From: JBGOUV01 sp041477815
GTDB taxonomy: Bacteria > Acidobacteriota > Terriglobia > Bryobacterales > JACQDG01
Reading direction: 5' to 3'
DNA: 33,094 nucleotides
Assembly (NCBI GenBank): GCA_041477815.1
Contig: JBGOUV010000018.1
Coordinates: 1 to 33,094, forward strand
The position numbers were made by a program, and so were the translations under genes. The notes below the pieces were generated by a model. It was not told where the DNA came from. It saw only the letters and a program-made list of their open reading frames with translations, and ran no database searches. Every line of letters begins with the position of its first letter. Positions within the stretch are counted from its first letter, which is position 1. This document shows positions 22,342 through 30,600 of this stretch, in pieces.

Positions 22342-23424
22342 TCAGATGAGCTCCTTCCAGGTGGTGCGGAACTCCCCGTTCTGGTAATCGCGCCACATGC
22401 GCAGCGCCTGCAGGCAAAAGATCGTTGAAACCGGGTTGGCGTGCGGCGTCAGCCTTCCTTGCCGCCGCCCGAACGAGAAGGCCCCATTGGTCTGCTTGTC
22501 GGCGGTGAAGAGCTGGAACGCTGGAATACTCTCGGCTTCCCAACTGGCCGCCGGCAGGTCCAGCTCCATGATGCCGATGTAGTCGGCCAGCAGGCGCAGG
22601 CGCAGCAGTTGCGCCATCACGTCGGACCGTTCCAGCGCCCGCCGCGTCTCCAGGACCAGCTTCTCCACCTTAGTGATGCCGGCATGCAGGACCTGGGCGC
22701 AGTCGAAGCGGCGCTCCAGAAACGGCAGCAGCCCTTCCAGAAAGTAGCAATAGGCGTGGAGGCGGTCGGCCACGCGGTCGGGTTCGGCGGCCCCGGGCAG
22801 GAACATTTCGTGCTGGCGCAGACTCCAGTTCAGCAGGCCCTCCGCCACCTTGTAAAACATGCTGGAGCTGGTCGACTCGGCCAGGTCCAGAAAGGCCAGT
22901 CCTATCTTGAGCTGATAGATATCCGGCTGGAGCGACCACGCCCCGGACCCGGAGGCAGGCACCCCGCTGGAAAGGTCCAGCAGCGGAAAGAACGACCCGT
23001 CCACCCGCGACATCAGGCCCATCAGTGCCGCGCCACAGTGCTCGGCCCGCTCCAGGTACAACGGATCGGTGGTGCTGCTCCAGAGGGCCAGCAGCCCCCG
23101 GATGATGATGCCGCAGTCGAAAAAGTACACCTCGTTGCTGGGGGGGAACCCGCTCCGCGCCACCTCGAAGGGAAACAGTCCCAGCCGCGCATTGCCGGTG
23201 TCGTAGCACAGAAATTGGCCGGCCCGCAGGGCGTTCGACAGCAACCCCGGCTCCCCCGGAAGCGGCAATCCCAGGTAGCCCTGAATGGAGTAGGCGGTGA
23301 TTTCGGTCGAGATTTCCCGGTATTGCCCGGCATCCGCCGCGTAGTATCGGGAAACGCCTCCGGATTCTGACTGGATTCCAGAATGCGCCAGCCACGCCAA
23401 ACCGGCGCGATAGTAGTCCAGCAT
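22342..23424 (-). CDS. Conserved-looking helical protein of unknown function
   Basis: A 360-residue protein that I cannot assign. It is almost entirely helical with evenly spaced aromatic and small residues ('YYRAGLAWLAHSG', 'TEITAYSIQGYLGLP', 'QLKIGLAFLDLAE', 'YCYFLEGLLPFLERR', 'NPVSTIFCLQALRMW'). The repeated pattern of two-helix units suggests an (alpha/alpha)6 toroid, the fold of many unsaturated-glycan hydrolases, epimerases and prenyltransferase-like proteins. Asp and Tyr residues in 'FFDCGIIIRGLLAL' and 'LQPDIYQLKIG' are candidate active-site positions. No signal peptide is evident. The ATG at 23424 is chosen because a TATACT -10 lies 13 bases upstream; the frame stays open further upstream but lacks family-like features. 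It is divergent from the secreted protein at 23485. A sugar-related enzyme is the best guess, with low certainty. Confidence 0.75.
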   Translation of the reverse strand: MLDYYRAGLAWLAHSGIQSESGGVSRYYAADAGQYREISTEITAYSIQGYLGLPLPGEPGLLSNALRAGQFLCYDTGNARLGLFPFEVARSGFPPSNEVYFFDCGIIIRGLLALWSSTTDPLYLERAEHCGAALMGLMSRVDGSFFPLLDLSSGVPASGSGAWSLQPDIYQLKIGLAFLDLAESTSSSMFYKVAEGLLNWSLRQHEMFLPGAAEPDRVADRLHAYCYFLEGLLPFLERRFDCAQVLHAGITKVEKLVLETRRALERSDVMAQLLRLRLLADYIGIMELDLPAASWEAESIPAFQLFTADKQTNGAFSFGRRQGRLTPHANPVSTIFCLQALRMWRDYQNGEFRTTWKELI

Positions 23425-23437
23425 AGAGAAGTTGACC

Positions 23438-23477
23438 AGTATACCATCCCTCCCCAAACGCTCCAGCACGCTATACT
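23438..23477. promoter_or_regulatory. Divergent promoter pair with two TATACT -10 elements
   Basis: On the minus strand TATACT (23443 to 23438) is 13 bases before the ATG at 23424. On the plus strand TATACT (23472-23477) is 7 bases before the ATG at 23485. The second spacing predicts a leaderless mRNA. No convincing -35 was seen for either. Confidence 0.45.
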
Positions 23478-23484
23478 GATGAGG

Positions 23485-23994
23485 ATGCGCCTCCTTTTTT
23501 CGATGCTCACCGTCCTGACGCTGGCTGGCGCCGCGCGCGCGGAAAGCGCCGGGGGCCTCCAATGGACCGCCCCCGCCGGCTGGAAGAGCCAGCCCCAGCG
23601 CCCCATGCGGGCCGCCACCTACGCCGTTCCGGCCGCTGCCGGGGATAAGGAAGACGGTGAGGTCGCCGTGTTCTACTTCGGCGCCGGCCAGGGAGGCGGC
23701 GTGGACGCCAACCTCCAGCGCTGGGTGTCCCAGTTTGAAACCAGCGCCAAGCCCCAGACGGCCAAGAAGACCATGAACGGCTTGCCCGTAACCACCATCG
23801 ACCTGTCGGGAACGTACCTGGCTGCGGCCGGCCCCATGTCCCCCACCAAGACCAGTAAGCCCGGCTACCGCCTGCGGGGCGCCATCGTGGAGGGACCCCA
23901 GGGAGGGGTCTTCTTCAAGTTTACGGGTCCGGCCAAGACCGTCGCCGCCGGGCAAGCGGCTTTTGACAAGATGCTGGGCGGCATCCGCCGTTAG
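23485..23994 (+). CDS. Secreted protein of unknown function
   Basis: A 169-residue protein with a clear signal peptide ('MRLLFSMLTVLTLAGAARA', cleavage after ARA). The mature part reads 'LQWTAPAGWKSQPQRPMRAATYAVP', 'DKEDGEVAVFYFGAGQGGGV', 'NGLPVTTIDLSGTYL' and ends 'AAFDKMLGGIRR'. This arrangement (a W-x-P-x-GW start, a central FYFG strand and a final helix) recurs in small exported proteins of acidobacteria and planctomycetes that, as far as I know, have no assigned role. ATG 23485 is favoured over 23479 because of the leaderless-type spacing from TATACT. Its last four bases overlap the end of a minus-strand ASPIC/UnbV remnant, so that remnant was joined exactly at this gene's stop. Confidence 0.8.
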   Translation: MRLLFSMLTVLTLAGAARAESAGGLQWTAPAGWKSQPQRPMRAATYAVPAAAGDKEDGEVAVFYFGAGQGGGVDANLQRWVSQFETSAKPQTAKKTMNGLPVTTIDLSGTYLAAAGPMSPTKTSKPGYRLRGAIVEGPQGGVFFKFTGPAKTVAAGQAAFDKMLGGIRR

Positions 23995-24181
23995 TACCAC
24001 GGCTCCCGGACCTTCACCACCTGCCCCGCCCGAACGCTCTCCAGCACCTGCACGACGCCGCCCGGCCACCGCACCTCGATCTTCTCCACCGTCTCGCTCT
24101 TCCCGACGCCGAAATGCACCCCGGAGTGGCTCGACGACGCGTAGCCCACGCTGCTCGACATGCGGTTCGTCCCCAGTAGTT
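23991..24181 (-). pseudogene. Duplicated 3' fragment of an ASPIC/UnbV (CRTAC1-like) gene
   Basis: Bases 24003-24165 nearly repeat 25337-25500, the 3' end of the TPR/FG-GAP/UnbV gene, with roughly ten differences over 160 bases by eye. Read on the minus strand the fragment gives 'SVGYASSSHSGVHFGVG', 'VEKIEVRWPGGVVQVLESV' and 'RAGQVVKVREPWY' before a stop at 23991. Only the C-terminal UnbV domain (about 55 residues) is left; an in-frame stop lies just upstream at about 24181, and the TPR and FG-GAP parts are missing. It is probably a non-functional remnant of a former second copy or of a partial duplication. The reading frame itself has not decayed, which points to a recent event. Confidence 0.8.
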
Positions 24182-24334
24182 AAGCATGCCGCCGTCGAGA
24201 TCGCCTGCCTTCGCGACTAGTGCCTCAATCCATCCGTCTATGGATTGCCTTCGACCGCGGCTCCGAGGTATCCTTCCAGAGAAGTCAGATGCGAAGTAGT
24301 CCACGAACTCACCAAAGCCGGAAGTGAAAAGGAT

Positions 24335-25120
24335 ATGCCCGTCGGGCTCATCATAGTCAACGCCGCCTTTCTCGCATTCCTGCTTACTTTCTGGTACGCG
24401 GCCTTTCGCTGGTCGTTGGCTGACGCCCGGTCGAGAGGGAAAGCCGCGTGGCCTCTCGCCGTGCTAATGGCGGGCGTGCCGCTGTTAGCTTACGTGGTTC
24501 GCATCGCCTTTCGACCGTATGTCCCGCGTTCGCTCGCGATGAGCATAATCTTTGGAGTGCCCCTCCTGGCTTGGGCGGTGTGGCTCTTGATTCGGCCCCC
24601 CGTCCAGCGTCCATCGACCGATGCCATTCTGTGCGGCAGCGAGGGGGGCGCTTCGCGTTGGATTCTCATCGTGAACCTGGTGGCCGCGGTCAATTGCATG
24701 GCGGGAGGTTGGCTGGGCCAGTTTGTGATCTACCCGTTGTACCTCGCGGTTCCGCCGGCCAGCTTTCCCGCGTACTACAAACAGTACAACGAGGCCATCG
24801 TTTTTGCGGTAATCGTTCCCTATGCTTTAGGCTGGGCCCTGTCTGTAGTGTTGATATGGTATCGCCCAAGGATCGTTCCAGCCTGGGCTTGCTGGTCCGC
24901 CGTGGGGCTAGCGCTGCTCGGATTTATCGCCTCCTCGATCTTCGAGTTCCCATACAACCAGGATCTCATCGAGCACGGCTATAGTGCCGTAGCCATCCGC
25001 GCGAAGATCACCGGCAACTGGTTTCGTGTTGTCCCTTGGACACTTGAGGTAGCGTTGCTCGCGTGGATGACGAATCTTAGTATGAGCGCGACGGATCGAA
25101 AGGCGAGTCCCGCTGACTGA
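24335..25120 (+). CDS. Integral membrane protein, DUF1772-like C-terminal half
   Basis: A 261-residue membrane protein with about seven hydrophobic segments. The first three lie in residues 3-95 ('VGLIIVNAAFLAFLLTFWYA', 'AWPLAVLMAGVPLLAYVV', 'IIFGVPLLAWAVWLLI'). The rest, from 'LIVNLVAAVNCMAGGWLGQF' on, has the pattern of DUF1772/anthrone-oxygenase-like proteins: 'VIYPLYLAVPPASFPAYYKQ', an 'AIVFAVIVPYALGWALS' segment, 'SIFEFPYNQDLIEHGYS' and 'KITGNWFRVVPWTLEVALL'. ATG 24335 is preceded by AAAAGG; an earlier ATG at 24245 would add 30 unconvincing residues. It lies between the two copies of the UnbV 3' sequence and has less extreme base composition than its neighbours, so it may have arrived with the rearrangement. 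Function unknown. Confidence 0.8.
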   Translation: MPVGLIIVNAAFLAFLLTFWYAAFRWSLADARSRGKAAWPLAVLMAGVPLLAYVVRIAFRPYVPRSLAMSIIFGVPLLAWAVWLLIRPPVQRPSTDAILCGSEGGASRWILIVNLVAAVNCMAGGWLGQFVIYPLYLAVPPASFPAYYKQYNEAIVFAVIVPYALGWALSVVLIWYRPRIVPAWACWSAVGLALLGFIASSIFEFPYNQDLIEHGYSAVAIRAKITGNWFRVVPWTLEVALLAWMTNLSMSATDRKASPAD

Positions 25121-25327
25121 ATGCGGCCAAAAAGATCCATGGCAGTTTTACCAAACCATGCTCTGGATCAATAGCTTAAGGACTTCTCGGCCGAAGGATA
25201 AAACTCAGTTTCTTGCCATGGGGCGCTCGGGGAGCCAGATCCTTTCCTGCGAGCCAAGACGCCCTGATGCTCGGAAGGGCCAAGTGCAACTCGGAAGCAC
25301 TCGACCGCCATCGGCGCCGGGCTAGCA
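25121..25327. other. Gene-free gap
   Basis: I see no gene, RNA or clear regulatory signal in these 207 bases. GATCCA near 25136 and TGGATC near 25164 form a short inverted repeat after the membrane protein gene that might aid termination. Confidence 0.5.
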
Positions 25328-27589
25328 TCACTTCTCCGGCTCCCGGACCTTCACCACCTGCCCCGCCCGGACGCTCTCCAGCACCTGCACGACGCCGCTC
25401 GGCCACCGCACCTCGATCTTCTCCACGGTCTCGCTCTTCCCCACGCCGAAATGCACCCCGGAGTGACTCGAGGAAGCGTAGCCCACGTTGGTCGACAGGT
25501 GATTCCACTGGTTCCCCAGGCGCACGCGCGCCCCGATCCCGTCGCGGTTGCTCTTCGTACCCTCGAGCTGCAGCGCGATCCAGTGGTTCGGCCCAGGGCT
25601 GATGTTTTCCCACAACTCGGCCGGCTCGCCGAGGGCCGACACCACCACGTCGAGCTTACCGTCGCCGTTGAAGTCGGCGAACGCCGCGCCCCGGTGCGCC
25701 CGCCGCGTGCTAAAACCGGCGTCCGCCACGTCCTCGAAGGTTCCGTTGCCCAGGTTGACGAAGACGCTGTTCGCCTGCCGGTATTGGTGCGGCCCTAGCA
25801 GCTCCACGTTATCCATCACATGCGCGTTGGCCGAGAACAGGTCCTTCCAGCCGTCATTGTTGAAATCCACGAAGCCGTTGCTCCAGCCGCTGCGCTGGAC
25901 GCTGGCGAGCCCGATGCGGCTGGGATAGGTCGCGTCCCGGAAAAACCCCTTCCCCTGATTACGAAACAGCGGAAAGGTTTCACCCACCAGCGCCGTCACG
26001 CTGAGGTCGGGCCGCCCGTCGTTGTCATAGTCGCGGAAATCGGACCCCATGCCCGACACCGCCTTGCCGTCATCCGTCAGCGCCACACCCGCCGCGAGCG
26101 CTACTTCCTCGAAGGTCCCATTCCCGCGGTTGTGAAACAGAAAGTTCGGGACCGTGTCGTTGGCCACGAACACATCGACGAAACCATCCTGATCGTAATC
26201 CGCAAACGCCACGCTCATGCCCTTGCCGGCATATCGCCGGAGGCCCGCCCTCTCTGAGACGTCCTCGAACGTCCCGTCCCCGCGATTCCGGTAAAGGGTG
26301 TTGGGCAGCCCCGCAAAGTGCTGCGGGTGGCAGTAGACGCGCAGCCGTCCTGTTGGGTCCGCGCAGTAGCGGTCCGACCATTGCAGGTAATTCACCACGA
26401 ACAGGTCGAGCCGCCCGTCGTTGTCGTAGTCGAACCAGCCGGCGCCGACCGACCACAGGCCGCTCCGGATTCCGGCCCGGGCGGTAACGTCCTCAAACTT
26501 CCCGTTGCCCAGGTTGTGATATAAAAGGTTGCGGTTCACCCCGGCCACGAACAGGTCCACGTGGCCGTCGTTGTCGTAGTCCCCCGCCGCCACCCCGATC
26601 GAGTAGCCCGCCCCCTCCACGCCCGCCTCGGCCGTCACGTCGGTGAACCGCATCCCGCCGTCATTGCGATAGAGCCGGTTAAAGTATTTCGGTGTCTCTT
26701 TCTCCAGCGACGGAATCGCCGCCCCGTTGGTGAAGTAAATGTCCGGCCGCCCATCGTTATTGTAGTCCAGCGTCGCCACTCCCCCAGCCATAGTCTCAAT
26801 CAGGTTCTTCTCCGGCGTAGGATGATTCTCCACCACAAACCGCACCCCGGCCTTCTCCGCCACCTCCCGAAATTTGATGACCATGTGGGGCGACGCCCCC
26901 GCGTCGCGGCCGGCCCCCCGGCCGGACGAAGCTTTTGTCCCCACCCCCGCCCGCACCACCTCCAGCAGCCTTTGCGCCGGTTCAAAATCCCTGGACGCCA
27001 CCAGATCCCTCTCCGCCTCCGCCCTCCTTCCCAGCTCCAGATAAGCCCGGGCCCGGTGATACAGCGCCTCCCCCGACCCCACCCGCCCCAGCCGTTCTAC
27101 CGCTTCCCGCGCCCGCCCCAGCTTCAACAACAGCACCCCGGCGTTGACGTCCGCCTCCGCAAATCCCCGCGCCGCTCCATACGCCCGCAGCGCCTCCTCG
27201 TTCCGGTTCTGCTCGGCCAGGATCAGCCCGACCAGGTTGTACGCTCTCCCCGCCTCTCCCCCCAGCTGGATGGAGAGCCGCGCGTCCTGCTCCCCCTCGC
27301 GAAATTTCTTCAGCACGTACTCCACGCGCGCCAGATAAAACCGCCCTTCCGCATGCTCAGGCCGCAGCCTGGCCGCCTCCTGCAGCACCATTTCCGCCTT
27401 GCCGATCTCCCCCGCCTGCTGGTAGCACAGGCCCAGCAGCAGCCGGGAAGGGAAGTCCGCCGGATGCCCGGCCACATGCTCCACCAGCGCCCGGGCGGCC
27501 TCGGCGAATCTCTTCTCCTTATACAGGGCCGTGACCACCTCCGGAGGCCCTTGTAACGCCGCCACCAATAATAGAGTTGCCAATTTCAC
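25328..27589 (-). CDS. TPR + FG-GAP/VCBS + ASPIC/UnbV protein (CRTAC1-like)
   Basis: A 753-residue exported protein. A short signal ('MKLATLLLVAALQG') is followed by TPR units up to about residue 210 ('GLCYQQAGEIGKAEMVLQEA', 'AYNLVGLILAEQNRNEEALR'). A low-complexity linker (about 216-235, 'SSGRGAGRDAGASPH') is encoded by a dispersed repeat. Then come at least six FG-GAP calcium-binding loops of the type D-x-[DN]-x-DG ('LDYNNDGRPDIYF', 'GDYDNDGHVDLFV', 'FDYDNDGRLDLFV', 'ADYDQDGFVDVFV', 'ADFNGDGKLDVVV') forming a seven-bladed propeller, and the ASPIC/UnbV domain ('GIGARVRL', 'GVHFGVGKSETVEKIEVRWP'). The GTG start has GGAAG 7 bases upstream. Such proteins are abundant in acidobacteria; a role in binding or surface protein interaction is assumed. 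It is divergent from a TonB-receptor-like gene and near a cytochrome with TPRs. Confidence 0.92.
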   Translation of the reverse strand: MKLATLLLVAALQGPPEVVTALYKEKRFAEAARALVEHVAGHPADFPSRLLLGLCYQQAGEIGKAEMVLQEAARLRPEHAEGRFYLARVEYVLKKFREGEQDARLSIQLGGEAGRAYNLVGLILAEQNRNEEALRAYGAARGFAEADVNAGVLLLKLGRAREAVERLGRVGSGEALYHRARAYLELGRRAEAERDLVASRDFEPAQRLLEVVRAGVGTKASSGRGAGRDAGASPHMVIKFREVAEKAGVRFVVENHPTPEKNLIETMAGGVATLDYNNDGRPDIYFTNGAAIPSLEKETPKYFNRLYRNDGGMRFTDVTAEAGVEGAGYSIGVAAGDYDNDGHVDLFVAGVNRNLLYHNLGNGKFEDVTARAGIRSGLWSVGAGWFDYDNDGRLDLFVVNYLQWSDRYCADPTGRLRVYCHPQHFAGLPNTLYRNRGDGTFEDVSERAGLRRYAGKGMSVAFADYDQDGFVDVFVANDTVPNFLFHNRGNGTFEEVALAAGVALTDDGKAVSGMGSDFRDYDNDGRPDLSVTALVGETFPLFRNQGKGFFRDATYPSRIGLASVQRSGWSNGFVDFNNDGWKDLFSANAHVMDNVELLGPHQYRQANSVFVNLGNGTFEDVADAGFSTRRAHRGAAFADFNGDGKLDVVVSALGEPAELWENISPGPNHWIALQLEGTKSNRDGIGARVRLGNQWNHLSTNVGYASSSHSGVHFGVGKSETVEKIEVRWPSGVVQVLESVRAGQVVKVREPEK
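26884..26940 (-). repeat. Dispersed GC-rich repeat inside the coding sequence
   Basis: The plus-strand sequence beginning TGTGGGGCG at 26884 and containing CGCGGCCGGCCCCC and GGCCGG matches the reverse of the right half of the element at 3789-3904. It is read in frame and encodes the Gly/Arg/Ser/Ala-rich linker between the TPR and FG-GAP parts. The first residue after it is Met in 'MVIKFREV'. Confidence 0.7.
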
Positions 27590-27592
27590 CGC

Positions 27593-27624
27593 TTGACTTC
27601 CACTCCGCCGCCTCTCATACTGTA
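27593..27624. promoter_or_regulatory. Divergent promoter with overlapping -10 elements
   Basis: Plus strand: TTGACT (27593-27598), exactly 17 bases, CATACT (27616-27621), then a 28-base gap to the ATG at 27650, which has GGAGGGG 5 bases upstream. Minus strand: TACAGT (27624 to 27619) overlaps the plus -10 and would give a leader of about 22 bases with GGAAG before the GTG at 27589. The plus -35 also overlaps that ribosome binding site. Confidence 0.6.
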
Positions 27625-27649
27625 CCCAAATTCATTAATGGAGGGGCTT

Positions 27650-30600
27650 ATGAAGCGAGCTTTGCTGTACCTGATTACCCTGCTGTCTCTTTCTGTCTTC
27701 CTGCTGGCCCAGGCCGACCGCGGCACCATCACCGGCCTGGTCACCGACCCCAGCGGCGCCAGTGTCCCCGGCGCGACCCTCGCCCTGCAACACACGGGGA
27801 CTAACCTGGAGGTCACCACCACGGCCGGCTCCTCGGGAAACTATTCGCTGTCCAACCTTACGGTGGGCGTCTATAAGATGACGGTCGGCGCCCCCGGCTT
27901 CCGCACCTACGTGCGCCCCGAGGTCCAGGTCACCGTTAACCAGACCATCCGCCTGGACATCGTGATGGAGGTCGGCGATGTGAGCCAGACCGTCAACGTC
28001 ACCGGCGAGATCCCCCTCATCTCCACCGAATCCACCGACGTCGGCACCACCATCAACAGTAAGCAGTTTCTGCAGTTGCCGCTGACGCTCGGCGGTGGCA
28101 TCCGCAACCCCTCCAGCTTCATTCTGCTTTCTCCCGGCGTCAACCCCGGCAGCACCTGGGAAAAACACATCGGCGGCGGGTCGTCGTTTACCGACATGGT
28201 CTACTACGACGGCATCGCCCTGAGCCGTGGCGACCTCTCCAACGACGGCGAGGTCAATCCATCCGTGGACGCTGTAGGCGAGTTCAAGCTGGTAAGCAAT
28301 ACTTACTCCGCCGAATACGCCCACGCCATGAACGGCGTCACCACGTTCACGATGAAGAGCGGCACCAACGACCTGCACGGCAGCGCCTGGTACTTCTGGC
28401 ACGACGAGCACGTCGTGGCGCGCGGCTTCTTTTCCCCGGCCAAGGCTGCGGATAAGCAGAACGAGTGGGGCTGGACGGCCGGCGGGCCTATTGTGCTGCC
28501 CAAGCTTTACAACGGCAGGAACCGCTCCTTCTTTTTCTTCTCGATGGACCAGTTCTACCGGCGCGGCGGGCAGTTCCCCTCACTGGTGACCGTACCCACC
28601 TCGCGTATGCTGACCGGCGACTTCGGTGAATGGCCCGACCCCCTTTACGACCCGGCGACCACCGCGGCCTCCGGCGCCACCTTCACGCGCACCGGATTCC
28701 AGAACAATATTGTTCCGCAAAGCCGTTGGAGCACGGTGTCCTCCACCATGGTTGGGTTCCACCCGCAGCCGCAGTTTCCGGGCATTTCGGCCAATTACCT
28801 CGCCCCGCTGACCAGCCCCATGGTGGATCAGCGTCACAGCGGTTTCAAGCTCGATCACCAGATCAGCGCCAAGCACCGCCTGAGTGGCATGTTCAACTAC
28901 ACCGACCGGCCGTCGGTCAAGGCCGGCAATGCCGGCGTGCAGCCCGGCTGGCCGCTGGAGGGCCGGCCCCTCGGCACCCACAACTACCAGGTAGTCACCA
29001 CCCGCGTCATCTCCGTGAACTACGACCAGACCTGGACCCCCACCGTCTTGAATCACGTCGGGCTCGGCTTTGGCCGCTTTCGCAACCCCAACTTCAGCGA
29101 GAACTTCAATCAGGGCTGGATGCAACCCAATTGCGGCAAGCTCAAGTTGTGCGGGTTGCAGTTCGACCTGTTCCCCATCGTGACTTTTGCCCAAGGCTAC
29201 ACCCCCTTCGGCAACAGCACGGCCTCGGACAATTATTTCAATACCTATACCTTCCTTGATACCATGAGCGTGGTGCGGGGCAAGCATTCCCTCAAGCTTG
29301 GTTTTGAGACCCAGCAGCACCAGGACACGTTCCGCAACTTCGGGAATGGCGCCGGCACCTTCAACTTCAGCCAGCTCGAGACCGGTCTTCCGGGCGTGTC
29401 CCGGTCCGGACACTCCTGGGCCAGCTTCCTGCTGGGCAACGTCGACAGCGCCAGCGCCTATTTCAAGTCCACGGACCCCGAACGGCGCTACAACTATTAC
29501 GGCTTCTTCATCGACGATACTTGGAAGCTTACTCCCAAGCTCACGCTCAACGCCGGCCTGCGCTACGAGATCAACACCACCATCTTCGATCGCGGCCAGC
29601 GCCTCTCCTATATGGATCCAGGTAAGCCCAACCCGGGGGCAGGCAACCTGCCGGGCGCCTACGTATTCGCGGCCAAGGGCGATTTTTCGAGCATCACGGA
29701 TCCGAACTATCGCGGCTTTGCTCCCCGCCTGGGACTCGCCTACTCGGTGAATAACAAGACCGTGGTCCGGGCCGGCGCCGGAATCTACTACGCCGTCTAC
29801 ATCGGCCAGGGCGTGGGCACACCGGCCGATGGCTATGCGGCCACGGCCAGCTTCAGCAGCGGCAACAACGGCATTAACCCGGCGTTTCAGTGGGACGCCG
29901 GGTTCCCTCAGAATTTCAAACGTCCGCCGACGATCGAGCCTACCGTCCAGAACGGGCAAGGCGCCAGCGCGTCGTTGCGCCAGGCCGGCAGCGCGATTCC
30001 CTACTCCCAGCAGTGGAACTTCGTCATTGAGCACCAGTTCAGCAACTCCCTGTCGGTCAGCACTGCCTATGTCGGCAACAAGAGCACTCACGTGCGCGAC
30101 CCGGACATCAATCTGAATCAGTTGCCGCCGTCGCTTCTTGGCAGGGGCTCTCTGTTGCAGCAGAATATCAATTCGCCCGCCGCGCAGGCCGCCGGCTTGC
30201 GAGAACCGTTCCCCGGGTTCGCTGCGCTGTACGGCACCCGGGCCACGGTAGCGCAGGCGCTGCGGCCCTACCCGCAGTATACCGGCGTTGGCATTCTCGG
30301 CAACCCCTTCGGCAATTCCAGCTACCACTCCTTCCAGTTGAAGGTGGACAAACGCTTCTCTCGCGGCCTGAACGGCACCATCGCCTACACGGCGTCCAAG
30401 ATGCTCGCCGACGCCCGGATGTACACGGCCGACAACGTCGTCAACTTCCGCCAGGATGCCTACCTCCGGGAGAAGTCCCTCTACCCCACGGATCAGTCCC
30501 AAGTCCTGACGGCCAGCTATTATTACGAGCTGCCGGTCGGGCGCAACAAGCCGTTCCTGTCGAGCCTGAGCGGCGTCGGGAACAAGGTCCTCGGCGGGTG

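Noticed and set aside
23425..24069. Upstream extension of the unknown helical protein
   Set aside because: The frame stays open through the divergent secreted gene, but its translation is low-complexity and a promoter fits the start at 23424.
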